A stretch of DNA of 14,488 nt from Solobacterium sp. (GTDB taxonomy: Bacteria > Bacillota_I > Bacilli_A > Erysipelotrichales > Erysipelotrichaceae). Shown here one piece after another: positions 1-6,801 of the stretch. The notes under the pieces are model-generated. The model saw nothing but the letters and a program-made list of their open reading frames with translations, ran no database searches and was not told the origin of the DNA. The stretch lies in NCBI GenBank assembly GCA_017543025.1, contig JAFYGX010000056.1:1-14488 (forward strand), given 5' to 3'. How positions within the stretch are numbered: position 1 is the first letter of the stretch; every line of letters begins with the position of its first letter. The position numbers were made by a program, and so were the translations under genes.

Positions 1-596
1 TCCGGGAACTGATACGGACCGTAGTTGTTGGAACATCTTGTGATGTTGATGGGCATGCCATAGGTATCATGGAACGCCTTGACAAACATATCTGCGCTTG
101 CCTTCGAGGCTGAATACGGAGAATGCGGGTTCAGCGGTGTGGTTTCCATGAAGAAGCCTTCTGCACCGAGCGCACCGTAGACTTCATCGGTTGAAACCTG
201 CACATACTTTTTGCCCGGTTTCCATTCCCGTGTCTCGCTGTTATACCATGCATTCTTGGCGCACTGCAGCAGATTGACAGTACCAAGCACGTTGGTCTCG
301 ACAAAGATCTCCGGGTTGGCAATCGAACGGTCAACATGGGATTCTGCCGCAAAGTTGATGACATAATCCGGATCATAGGTTTCAAACAGAGAGGTGACAA
401 GCGCTTTGTCACAGATATCTCCCTGCACGAAGATATGCCGTTTATCGCCTTCAATCTCCTTCAGGTTTTCGAGATTTCCGGCATAGGTGAGCTTATCAAG
501 ATTGATCAGGCGGATGTCCTCATGCTTTTTCAGCATATAGATGACAAAATTGGAGCCAATGAATCCGGCACAGCCGGTCACAAGATAGGTTTTCAT
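1..596 (-). CDS. rmlB: dTDP-glucose 4,6-dehydratase, 3' end cut by window edge
   Basis: RmlB converts dTDP-D-glucose to dTDP-4-keto-6-deoxy-D-glucose in the cytoplasm, the second step of dTDP-L-rhamnose synthesis, using bound NAD+. The first 198 residues are present. They show the Rossmann glycine motif TGCAGFIG (7-14), NFAAESHVDRS (81-91), the active-site STDEVYG with T136, D137 and E138, and the SDR pair Y161/K165 in SPYSASKAS, followed by RCSNNYGPYQFP. These are the hallmark motifs of the family, whose members are usually about 330-350 residues, so roughly 40% lies beyond position 1. The ATG at 596 sits 26 nt after the rmlD stop. The likely ribosome site AAAGGA is rather far upstream (about 14 nt). 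It is the last visible gene of the rmlA-rmlD-rmlB run. Identity is very secure; the far end cannot be judged. Confidence 0.96.
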   Translation of the reverse strand, partial: MKTYLVTGCAGFIGSNFVIYMLKKHEDIRLINLDKLTYAGNLENLKEIEGDKRHIFVQGDICDKALVTSLFETYDPDYVINFAAESHVDRSIANPEIFVETNVLGTVNLLQCAKNAWYNSETREWKPGKKYVQVSTDEVYGALGAEGFFMETTPLNPHSPYSASKASADMFVKAFHDTYGMPINITRCSNNYGPYQFP

Positions 597-622
597 AATA
601 ATTTCGTTTTTCCTTTCGCTCT

Positions 623-1558
623 TCAGTGATCCTGTTTCATTCCGTTATCGCCATCCCAGTTCGCAAAGAACGCATGGAGGGCGGCCCGCCATTCACGCAT
701 CGGATTGCCGATCGTACATCTCAGCATGCGGTTGTCCAGTGCGCTCCAGGCAGGCCGGTCTGCACTTGCCGGGTTAGCGGCTTTGTATTCTGCTGAGGTA
801 CATGGCGAAACACTCGCATTGACCCCTGCTTCTTCAATAATTGCGCAGGCAAAGTCATACCAGGAACAGATGCCTTCGCCGGTGCAGTGATACACACCGT
901 ATTCTTCCGTTGCGCCAAGCTGCAGCGCCGTATGGGCAAGATCCACCGCATTGGTCGGGTTGCCGCACTGATCATTGACAACCGTCAGGCTTCCCCGCTT
1001 CTTTCCCGCATTGACAATTGTTTTGACGAAATTCTTTCCGTAATAGGAATACATCCATGCGGTGCGGAGAATGAAGTAATGCCTGGAAAAGGCCTTTACA
1101 TATTCTTCGCCGGCAAGCTTTGTCGAACCGTAGGCAGAGATCGGATGCGGCAGATCCGCTTCGTCTCTCGGCACCTGGCCGTTGTCTTTTCCGTCAAAGA
1201 CATAGTCGGTTGAGATATGAATCAGCTTCGCACCGGTTTCCTCTGCTGCGATCGCAAGGTTGCGCGGGCCAAGGGCATTTGCCGCAAAGGCAGTGTCATG
1301 ACTGGTTTCACAGCCGTCGACATTGGTAAACGCCGCACAGTTGATGATCAAATCCGGCTTCAGATTTTCTGCATAAGCCTTTACAGCCTTAAGGTCGGAA
1401 AGATCCAGCGTATCAAGATCAATCGCAGTGACTTCCGCATTGCGGTAGCAGTCCGGTATGGCACCGATCTCACTGGTTCCTGTGCGCAGCTGTTTCTGTA
1501 TTTCGGTACCGAGCTGTCCCTTACAGCCGGTCACAAGAATCTTCATTCCTTCGCTCAT
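623..1558 (-). CDS. rmlD: dTDP-4-dehydrorhamnose reductase
   Basis: RmlD reduces dTDP-4-keto-L-rhamnose to dTDP-L-rhamnose with NAD(P)H, the last step of the pathway. The 311-residue protein is of normal length. It shows the nucleotide-binding GCKGQLG (11-17), [12 protein letters not shown] (73-84), STDYVFDG (116-123) and the SDR catalytic pair Y143/K147 in [12 protein letters not shown]. The chosen ATG overlaps the rmlA stop in an ATGA junction, and AAGGA lies 6 nt before it, so the genes are probably translationally coupled. A second in-frame ATG four codons later (MKILVTG) is the more usual RmlD N-terminus but has no spaced ribosome site. The epimerase RmlC that makes its substrate is not next to it here. 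The protein itself is only the reductase, with no RmlC fusion visible. Confidence 0.95.
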   Translation of the reverse strand: MSEGMKILVTGCKGQLGTEIQKQLRTGTSEIGAIPDCYRNAEVTAIDLDTLDLSDLKAVKAYAENLKPDLIINCAAFTNVDGCETSHDTAFAANALGPRNLAIAAEETGAKLIHISTDYVFDGKDNGQVPRDEADLPHPISAYGSTKLAGEEYVKAFSRHYFILRTAWMYSYYGKNFVKTIVNAGKKRGSLTVVNDQCGNPTNAVDLAHTALQLGATEEYGVYHCTGEGICSWYDFACAIIEEAGVNASVSPCTSAEYKAANPASADRPAWSALDNRMLRCTIGNPMREWRAALHAFFANWDGDNGMKQDH

Positions 1559-2466
1559 AACAGATCCTTCTGTTTCTGCTGGTAGATCATCTTGTCATCT
1601 GCCACATTCTTGAGATGTTTTCCATACGAAGATTTTCCATACGCTTTCGCAGCCTTCAGGAGCTCTTCCTTATTGATCCAGCCAAATTTGTAGGCGATCT
1701 CTTCCGGTGCAGAGACAACGATACCCTGACGGGATTCAATCATATGAATGAACTCCGCCGCTTCCAGCAGGGACTCTGTCGTGCCGGTATCGAGCCAGGC
1801 AAATCCACGTCCGAGAATCTGCACATCCAGCCGTTTCTTTTCAAGATACATCGCATTCAGCGTGGTAATTTCAAGCTCGCCTCTTGCGGAAGGCTTCACT
1901 TTCTTTGCCATCTTTACAACATCATTGGGATAGAAGTAAAGTCCGGTCACTGCATAGTTGCTTTTCGGATGTTTCGGTTTTTCCTCAATGCTCAGCGCAT
2001 GTCCGTCCTCATCGAAGTCCACAACTCCGAAGCGTTCCGGGTCCGGCACATAATAGCCGAATACCGTAGCCCGGTTGTTCTTCTCCGCATCATGTACCGC
2101 TTCCTTCAGAGTGGCAGAGAAGCCGCGTCCATAGAAGATGTTGTCGCCAAGCACCATCGCACACGCATCATCGCCGATGAATTCTTCACCGAGAATGAAC
2201 GCCTGTGCCAGACCATCCGGGCTTGGCTGTACCTTATAGCTGAGATTGATGCCGTAAGAGGAACCGTCGCCGAGCAGTTCTTCAAAGCGCGGTGTATCCA
2301 TCGGCGTCGAAATGATCAGAATATCTTTGATTCCCGCCAGCATCAGCGTGCTTAACGGGTAATAAATCATCGGTTTGTCATAAACCGGCAGAAGCTGTTT
2401 TGAGGTAACTCTTGTTAGCGGATATAACCGGGTTCCAGCGCCCCCGGCCAGTACAATACCTTTCAT
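1555..2466 (-). CDS. rmlA: glucose-1-phosphate thymidylyltransferase
   Basis: RmlA joins dTTP and glucose-1-phosphate to give dTDP-glucose, committing carbon to dTDP-L-rhamnose. The N-terminal nucleotidyltransferase signature [11 protein letters not shown] (8-18) with K23 in [17 protein letters not shown] is clear, as are [10 protein letters not shown] (D108, a metal ligand in the family) and [19 protein letters not shown]. Its 303 residues match the short RmlA type (about 290). I placed the start at the ATG at 2466, giving the canonical N-terminus MKGIVLAGG, with AAAGGAG about 11 nt upstream. The frame stays open to 2592, but that extension has no family similarity and runs into the preceding gene. 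It is the first gene of rmlA-rmlD-rmlB and lies directly behind the MerR-like promoter described separately. Confidence 0.96.
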   Translation of the reverse strand: MKGIVLAGGAGTRLYPLTRVTSKQLLPVYDKPMIYYPLSTLMLAGIKDILIISTPMDTPRFEELLGDGSSYGINLSYKVQPSPDGLAQAFILGEEFIGDDACAMVLGDNIFYGRGFSATLKEAVHDAEKNNRATVFGYYVPDPERFGVVDFDEDGHALSIEEKPKHPKSNYAVTGLYFYPNDVVKMAKKVKPSARGELEITTLNAMYLEKKRLDVQILGRGFAWLDTGTTESLLEAAEFIHMIESRQGIVVSAPEEIAYKFGWINKEELLKAAKAYGKSSYGKHLKNVADDKMIYQQKQKDLL

Positions 2467-2494
2467 ATCAGAGGTTTCTCCTTTACACAACGGT

Positions 2495-2525
2495 ATCATA
2501 AAAGGTGACGTAGCGTCACCTTCAA
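2495..2525 (-). promoter_or_regulatory. candidate MerR-type promoter/operator of rmlA-rmlD-rmlB (alternatively a terminator)
   Basis: On the minus strand a -35-like TTGAAG (2525-2520) and a -10-like TATGAT (2500-2495) are separated by exactly 19 bp. The spacer is almost filled by a perfect dyad: arms AAGGTGACG and CGTCACCTT around the triplet CTA (2522-2502). MerR-family activators are known to act on promoters with over-long 19-20 bp spacers containing a dyad. Here the dyad centre falls at spacer position 8, nearly as I recall for SoxR at soxS. The predicted transcript start (~2488) leaves a short leader with a good ribosome site before rmlA. The gene directly upstream encodes a MerR-type protein. 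The same dyad, followed by TTTTA, could instead fold as an intrinsic terminator beginning in the MerR stop codon; the U-tract is short. Both roles are possible. Confidence 0.6.
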
Positions 2526-3802
2526 GTACTTTTTCTCTTTTTCTGCATTTTTCCGCTGTTCTTTGCGCAGCGGCAGAGAAACAGACCGGCATCCTTCGTG
2601 ATATGAAATCCGTTTTTTACCCTGCGCACCACATATTCATAGAAATCCCGGTAGCGGTCATTCAGAATATGATTCTGATTTCCGTGACACGAAAGGATAT
2701 ACAGTATCAGCGGTTCTGCTTCATTCAGCTCAATCGCATCTTCATAGCGCATGCATTCGATGTCCGTAAAATACGGTTCCAGTATCGACCGCCCGTTATC
2801 CAGACCGAATGTTTCGTACAGATGCTTCTCTGAGAGTACGATATCGTTCGAAAACCCCTGTACCAGATCTGTGATTTCCTTCATATGTTCCCGGCCATAC
2901 GTGCTTGCGGCAAGTTTTCCGCCCGGCCGCAGCACCCGTTTGATCTCAGAACAGGCAGCACTCACATCATCCATATAAAACAGAACATGATTGGCAATCA
3001 CCAGATCAAAGCTGTCATCCGGGTACGGAATCTTCTGTGCATCGAACGCCGCAAATGTGAACCGGCTGTCTTCTCCGATCGCCCGCTCCGCATCGTGAAC
3101 CATTCCGTCTGAAACATCGGATAAGAGTATCTCAGCGCTGTGAGGAATCTGATCCCGGTTTTCCGTCCAGAGCGCTCCGCTTCCGCATCCCAGTTCAAGA
3201 ATCCGTGCACCTTCATGAATCCCGCACAGCCGGTACACCCAGTGAAACCAGCCTTCTTTATTGACCGAGTAATCCCGGTGCAGACGGATGCGGGCGGAAA
3301 TATTCGACGCATTGAGATACTGGTTTTTCAGACTCCGCTCAATTGCGGTCAGATGAATCAGATTGATCATACTGTTCCAGTTGATCTGTTCTTCTTCATG
3401 AATCGCCTCTGAGGTCTCATCAATCGCTTCCAGTACCGCATGCAGTTCATCAATCCGCTCCTGTACCAGCTTCTTCTGAATCGAAAGCGATTCTTCCAGA
3501 AAATGGAGATCCATCGATACCATCAGCATTTCCCGGATCTCTTCGAGGGAAAAGCCAAGGTATTTCAGCAGGAGAATCTGCTGCAGACGGGCAAGATCTT
3601 CATCGGTATAATACCGGTTTCCGTTTTCATTCCGGAAGGAAGGCTTCAGCAGATTTCGCGCATCATAAAACCGGATCGTGCGAAGGGTCACATTTGCCTG
3701 CCGGGCAAATTCACCGGATGTAAAATACCGTTTCACAGGCGGTTCGCTTCCGTATGTCCCTTCCGGTTCTCTCTGTTCTGTTTTATGTCCCTTTGCGCTC
3801 AT
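2522..3802 (-). CDS. MerR-family regulator fused to a SAM-dependent methyltransferase
   Basis: This 426-residue protein joins a DNA-binding and an enzyme module. Residues 25-95 form a MerR winged helix: [22 protein letters not shown], then [30 protein letters not shown]. Residues about 100-140 are a charged helix suited to the antiparallel coiled-coil dimer of MerR proteins. After a linker, residues 196-410 form a class I methyltransferase with motif [10 protein letters not shown] (201-209), an acidic residue at the end of strand 2 (LLSDVS), [27 protein letters not shown] (Methyltransf_11-like) and LRPGGKLA. In ordinary MerR proteins the C-terminal part senses the ligand; here it looks enzymatic or at least SAM-binding. 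It sits directly upstream of rmlA, so control of rhamnose genes is likely by inference. The ATG at 3802 has only a weak ribosome site; a GTG 22 codons on (giving [10 protein letters not shown]) is a credible alternative. The methylation substrate is unknown. Confidence 0.88.
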   Translation of the reverse strand: MSAKGHKTEQREPEGTYGSEPPVKRYFTSGEFARQANVTLRTIRFYDARNLLKPSFRNENGNRYYTDEDLARLQQILLLKYLGFSLEEIREMLMVSMDLHFLEESLSIQKKLVQERIDELHAVLEAIDETSEAIHEEEQINWNSMINLIHLTAIERSLKNQYLNASNISARIRLHRDYSVNKEGWFHWVYRLCGIHEGARILELGCGSGALWTENRDQIPHSAEILLSDVSDGMVHDAERAIGEDSRFTFAAFDAQKIPYPDDSFDLVIANHVLFYMDDVSAACSEIKRVLRPGGKLAASTYGREHMKEITDLVQGFSNDIVLSEKHLYETFGLDNGRSILEPYFTDIECMRYEDAIELNEAEPLILYILSCHGNQNHILNDRYRDFYEYVVRRVKNGFHITKDAGLFLCRCAKNSGKMQKKRKST

Positions 3803-3823
3803 GATAATGCCCGTTTCACTTTC

Positions 3824-3841
3824 TGAAACACCTCTGTTTCA
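3824..3841 (-). promoter_or_regulatory. inverted repeat in the leader of the MerR-methyltransferase gene
   Basis: A perfect dyad, TGAAACA and TGTTTCA separated by 4 bp, lies between the -10 box at 3862-3857 and the start codon at 3802, just downstream of the expected transcript start. Its position suits a repressor or autoregulatory operator. The sequence differs from the dyad in front of rmlA, so if both are operators they probably bind different proteins. A 7-bp dyad may also arise by chance. Confidence 0.35.
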
Positions 3842-3856
3842 TCAGCCATAATCAGA

Positions 3857-3865
3857 ATTATAGCA
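3857..3865 (-). promoter_or_regulatory. extended -10 promoter element for the MerR-methyltransferase gene
   Basis: The minus strand reads TGCTATAAT, a perfect TATAAT with the TGn extension. It lies about 55 nt upstream of the start codon and directly after the terminator of the preceding gene. No good -35 box is seen 17 bp upstream (the region is AT-rich terminator sequence), which is acceptable for extended -10 promoters. Confidence 0.6.
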
Positions 3866-3878
3866 GACCGCTGAACCG

Positions 3879-3910
3879 AAAAATAAAGGTACCCGCAAGG
3901 ATACCTTTAT
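3879..3910 (-). terminator. intrinsic terminator after the 771-aa secreted protein gene
   Basis: A hairpin with arms ATAAAGGTA and TACCTTTAT, two further G-C pairs after one mismatch, and a GCAA tetraloop is followed on the minus strand by TTTTT. It starts 40 nt after the stop codon at 3950 and isolates this gene from the MerR-methyltransferase gene. Confidence 0.85.
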
Positions 3911-3949
3911 CTGATTCAGATGTGTTTCGATACGTACAGATCAGGCTGA

Positions 3950-4348
3950 TTAACGGGAAGCCTTGAATCCAACGCCTTCATCCTTCCAGCCAGCTTTTAC
4001 CAGGCTGTCACGCTCTGCTTCATTGGCTGTGTAGTGATGCGAACCTGCACCGGTTGCGTTCGGGTTGTATACACGATACATCGGAACACCGTTGACATCT
4101 TCTGCATACCAGCCGATGCCTTCGTCTTTCCAGCCGGCCTTCACCAGGTTATCGCGCTCTTCCTTACTGATGGTGTAATGATGATCACCAGCATTTGCGT
4201 TGTAGAGACGATATACCGGAATGGTGGATTTCTTCGGAGTTACGAAGCCGAGTCCTTCATCCTTCCAGCCTGCCTTGACGAGATTATCCTTCTCCTGCGT
4301 ATTGGCAGTGAAGAAGTGTTCGCCGCTGTTCGGGTTGTACAGACGCAG
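3950..4348 (-). repeat. DUF5648-like triple repeat at the C-terminus of the 771-aa protein
   Basis: Three consecutive units of 45, 45 and 42 codons each contain [ML]YRxYNxNxGxHHYT followed by an acidic stretch, LVKAGWKDEG and an aromatic residue. They match the 132-residue C-terminus of the neighbouring 724-aa protein unit by unit. I recall this pattern as the DUF5648 domain common in secreted bacterial proteins; the family name is from memory. Confidence 0.85.
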
Positions 4349-6265
4349 CATGTTGACATAGTCTGCGGCCGGACCGTTTCCTGCAAGTACATAGACGCTG
4401 CAGTATGTGATCGGGAATTCGAAATAACGGTCAAGAGAATCGTCAACCTTTCCGATCGGCTCGAGTGCAGTCTTCGCTTTATTGAAGTAGAACACATCGA
4501 CGTCGTAGCAACCGGTCGTCTCAGCGATTAATGTCGTGTCAGTCTTGACACGGATCAGTGCTTCACCCGGCAGATCGCCCTTATTGTCTTCGAACATAAG
4601 TGCGGCAAGTCTCTTGTCCTTCACTTCATTCAGATTGGAAACCTTCTTCGCCACATCAATCAGTTCCGGGTTGAATCCGGCTTCCTCTTCCGCAAAACTC
4701 ATGAGATTTCCGATCGCAATCACGGAGAGATCCACATCTCTCGGGGTCTTGATGTCTTTGCCCTTGAATACCCACTGTACGCTCATGACCTGGAAGGTCA
4801 CGGTACGGTCGGTGCCTTTGATCGCTTCGAAGACAGACTTCGGAACATTTGTTCTGCCTATGCCGCAGTCAACCATGAACTGTGCATCATTCGCCGAAGC
4901 CTTGATCTTTTCGGTCAGTGTGGCGTCATTCGGAAGGTTGATCTTTCCATTGCCTTCGTTTGAGATCTTGATGGAGAGCTTGCTGAATTCTTCCGGAAGA
5001 TTCTGCATCGAATCTGAGGCATCCTTGTACATATCCGGGTTGATATAGGTCGCATAGTTGCCGGCCTTATCTTCCATGATTACCGCATATACAAAGAGTT
5101 CTGATTCCGGATAATACGAATCCAGCTGCAGATAACCATGCATCAGGCCATCCGGATATTCAACGATCTCCTGCTTTTCGTCATCAAAGTAGTAATTTAC
5201 AAGATGAGCGCTCTTGAGATTCTCACCCTTCTTATCGGAGAAAAGGAGCTCAGCATCCTTAACTCCGGAACCTTCGTCCTTACCGGTGACAAAGATTTCT
5301 GTCATGGACGGTACCGATGCGACATAGCTTCCGAACAGACCGCTGACAAACTCAGGTCCTTCGGTATCTTCCTGTGAACCGGTCACTGTGAATTTAGCGT
5401 CTTTGAATTTTTCCGGAACTTCGTGGAGAAGATTTCCTGCCATATCGTAGATGAGGAAGTAGGAAAGAACATATTCTCCGGAGTTAGTTCCCTTTTCAAT
5501 CTCCGTATCGGATTTGAACTTCTTTGTTTTCTCATCATACCCGAAATAGGTAGTAATGTATTTGTCGGTTTTCTTGTTGTGGAAAATCGCAACGATTTCA
5601 TTCTGATCGATTCCGGATTCTTCATCCGTAACGTCCATTGTGATATCAACTGCCTTGCCCGGTTCAACGGTTGCGGAGTTGACCTTGAAATCATTCAGAA
5701 CCGGAGCCTTTTCATCCTTCTTGCCGCCTGTAACAGTCACAGTAAGAGCTGCGAACTTCTCCGGCAGCGGATGATCTTTGTCTCCTGCCGTAAAGGTTGC
5801 GGTATTGTCGGCATTGTCGTTGATGTAAAGAGATACCAGCTTATAGGTTCCGTTTTTCTGATATTCCTTGACATACAGGTTGCCGGAAAGTGTGGTTTCG
5901 CTATCCGCAAAAACATAGGCTGTGAGAATATCGAAGTTATTTTCATCCTCATATGTCAGAACCACGTAACCGTCACTGAGTCCGGAAATATCATCCGAAG
6001 CAGTGATCGTGATATTCACACTCGCATCCTGTCCTTTCGGACCTTTTACACTGGCATCAACGGTATCCGGTGTGAACTTGATGTCCTTGAGTTCCGGAGC
6101 CTTTGTATCGATGATTTCCTCAAGCTCCCCGGAATCTTCCGGTGCATCCGCCGGAGCTTCTTCTGTATTAACAGAAGTTTCTTCTTCAGCTTCTTCTGCG
6201 TGAACGAGCATGCTCGGATTCATGCAGAGGAGTGCACTGAGCATAAGTGTTACAAAACGTTTCAC
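3950..6265 (-). CDS. secreted multidomain protein: three Ig-like domains and a C-terminal DUF5648-like triple repeat
   Basis: Function unknown; a secreted, probably wall- or matrix-associated protein of 771 residues. A Sec signal peptide (MKRFVTLMLSALLC... ending VHA, residue 23) is followed by an acidic linker (24-52). Three Ig-like beta domains, each opening with a D-K/E-APEL-type motif and carrying D-x-SG and D-x-AGN turns, span about 53-179, 184-296 and 300-436. A further domain follows (440-628), and residues 640-771 hold three ~45-residue repeats with YNPNSGEHFFT and LVKAGWKDEG motifs. There is no LPXTG, transmembrane anchor or catalytic motif. I chose the GTG at 6265 because GGGAGG lies just upstream and the signal peptide then starts correctly; an in-frame ATG at 6292 lacks a ribosome site. 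It follows another protein with the same C-terminus and has its own terminator. Confidence 0.85.
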   Translation of the reverse strand: MKRFVTLMLSALLCMNPSMLVHAEEAEEETSVNTEEAPADAPEDSGELEEIIDTKAPELKDIKFTPDTVDASVKGPKGQDASVNITITASDDISGLSDGYVVLTYEDENNFDILTAYVFADSETTLSGNLYVKEYQKNGTYKLVSLYINDNADNTATFTAGDKDHPLPEKFAALTVTVTGGKKDEKAPVLNDFKVNSATVEPGKAVDITMDVTDEESGIDQNEIVAIFHNKKTDKYITTYFGYDEKTKKFKSDTEIEKGTNSGEYVLSYFLIYDMAGNLLHEVPEKFKDAKFTVTGSQEDTEGPEFVSGLFGSYVASVPSMTEIFVTGKDEGSGVKDAELLFSDKKGENLKSAHLVNYYFDDEKQEIVEYPDGLMHGYLQLDSYYPESELFVYAVIMEDKAGNYATYINPDMYKDASDSMQNLPEEFSKLSIKISNEGNGKINLPNDATLTEKIKASANDAQFMVDCGIGRTNVPKSVFEAIKGTDRTVTFQVMSVQWVFKGKDIKTPRDVDLSVIAIGNLMSFAEEEAGFNPELIDVAKKVSNLNEVKDKRLAALMFEDNKGDLPGEALIRVKTDTTLIAETTGCYDVDVFYFNKAKTALEPIGKVDDSLDRYFEFPITYCSVYVLAGNGPAADYVNMLRLYNPNSGEHFFTANTQEKDNLVKAGWKDEGLGFVTPKKSTIPVYRLYNANAGDHHYTISKEERDNLVKAGWKDEGIGWYAEDVNGVPMYRVYNPNATGAGSHHYTANEAERDSLVKAGWKDEGVGFKASR

Positions 6266-6355
6266 TGGGTTTTCTTCCTCCCTTCCCTTCATGAAACATT
6301 ACTTTTCATTTTCCTGCTCAACAGGATTGAACTCTGTTCAGCAGTCTGCGGAGCA

Positions 6356-6372
6356 GCCTGCTGTGTGCAGGC
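6356..6372 (-). other. hairpin in the gap between the two secreted-protein genes
   Basis: Arms GCCTGC and GCAGGC around a 5-nt loop lie in a GC-rich patch of the 137-nt gap. Nearby sequence offers alternative pairings (CTGC...GCAG). No U-tract follows on the coding strand, so it is not a convincing terminator. I see no clear promoter in this gap either, so the 771-aa gene may be co-transcribed with the 724-aa gene. Confidence 0.35.
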
Positions 6373-6402
6373 CGCCCGCATCTGTTTTTTCAAATCGTTT
6401 TT

Positions 6403-6801
6403 TTATTTGCTGGTATAGAAACCGATTCCTTCGTCCTTCCAGCCGGAGATCACGAGTGAATCGCGTTCTGCTGCACTGTAGGTGTAGTGATGCGAACCGG
6501 TCGTCGCATTCGGGTTGTACAGACGATACTGCGGAACGCCGTCTTTTCCGTCTTCCGCATAGAATGCGATGCCTTCAGATCTCCAGCCCTGAGCTACCAG
6601 CTGCTTAGCTTCAGCCTGGCTCTTGGTGTAGTGATGGTCACCTGCATTTGGGTTGTACAGACGGTACATCGGTGTCTTGGAAGTAACCGGTGCCTTAAAT
6701 GCATAGCCTTCGCACTTCCAGCCGACTGTTACAAGCTGAGACATTTCCTGCTCATTCGATGTATAGAAATGTTCACCGCTGTTCGGATTGTACATCCGGA
6801 A
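6403..6801 (-). repeat. DUF5648-like triple repeat at the C-terminus of the 724-aa protein
   Basis: Three units of 45, 46 and 41 codons carry YNPNSGEHFYT / YNPNAGDHHYT / YNPNATTGSHHYT and GW(K/R)xEGxxF motifs. The total length (132 residues) and unit order equal those of the next gene's C-terminus, indicating duplication or domain shuffling between the two neighbours. Confidence 0.85.

Noticed and set aside
2467..2592. N-terminal extension of rmlA by 42 codons
   Set aside because: It lacks similarity to RmlA, overlaps the end of the MerR gene and covers the promoter-like dyad. The ATG at 2466 gives the canonical N-terminus with a ribosome site.
5423..6418. 331-aa plus-strand open frame opposite the 771-aa secreted protein
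   Set aside because: No domain, Cys- and Phe-rich shadow of the Glu/Lys-rich coding strand; no promoter or ribosome site seen.
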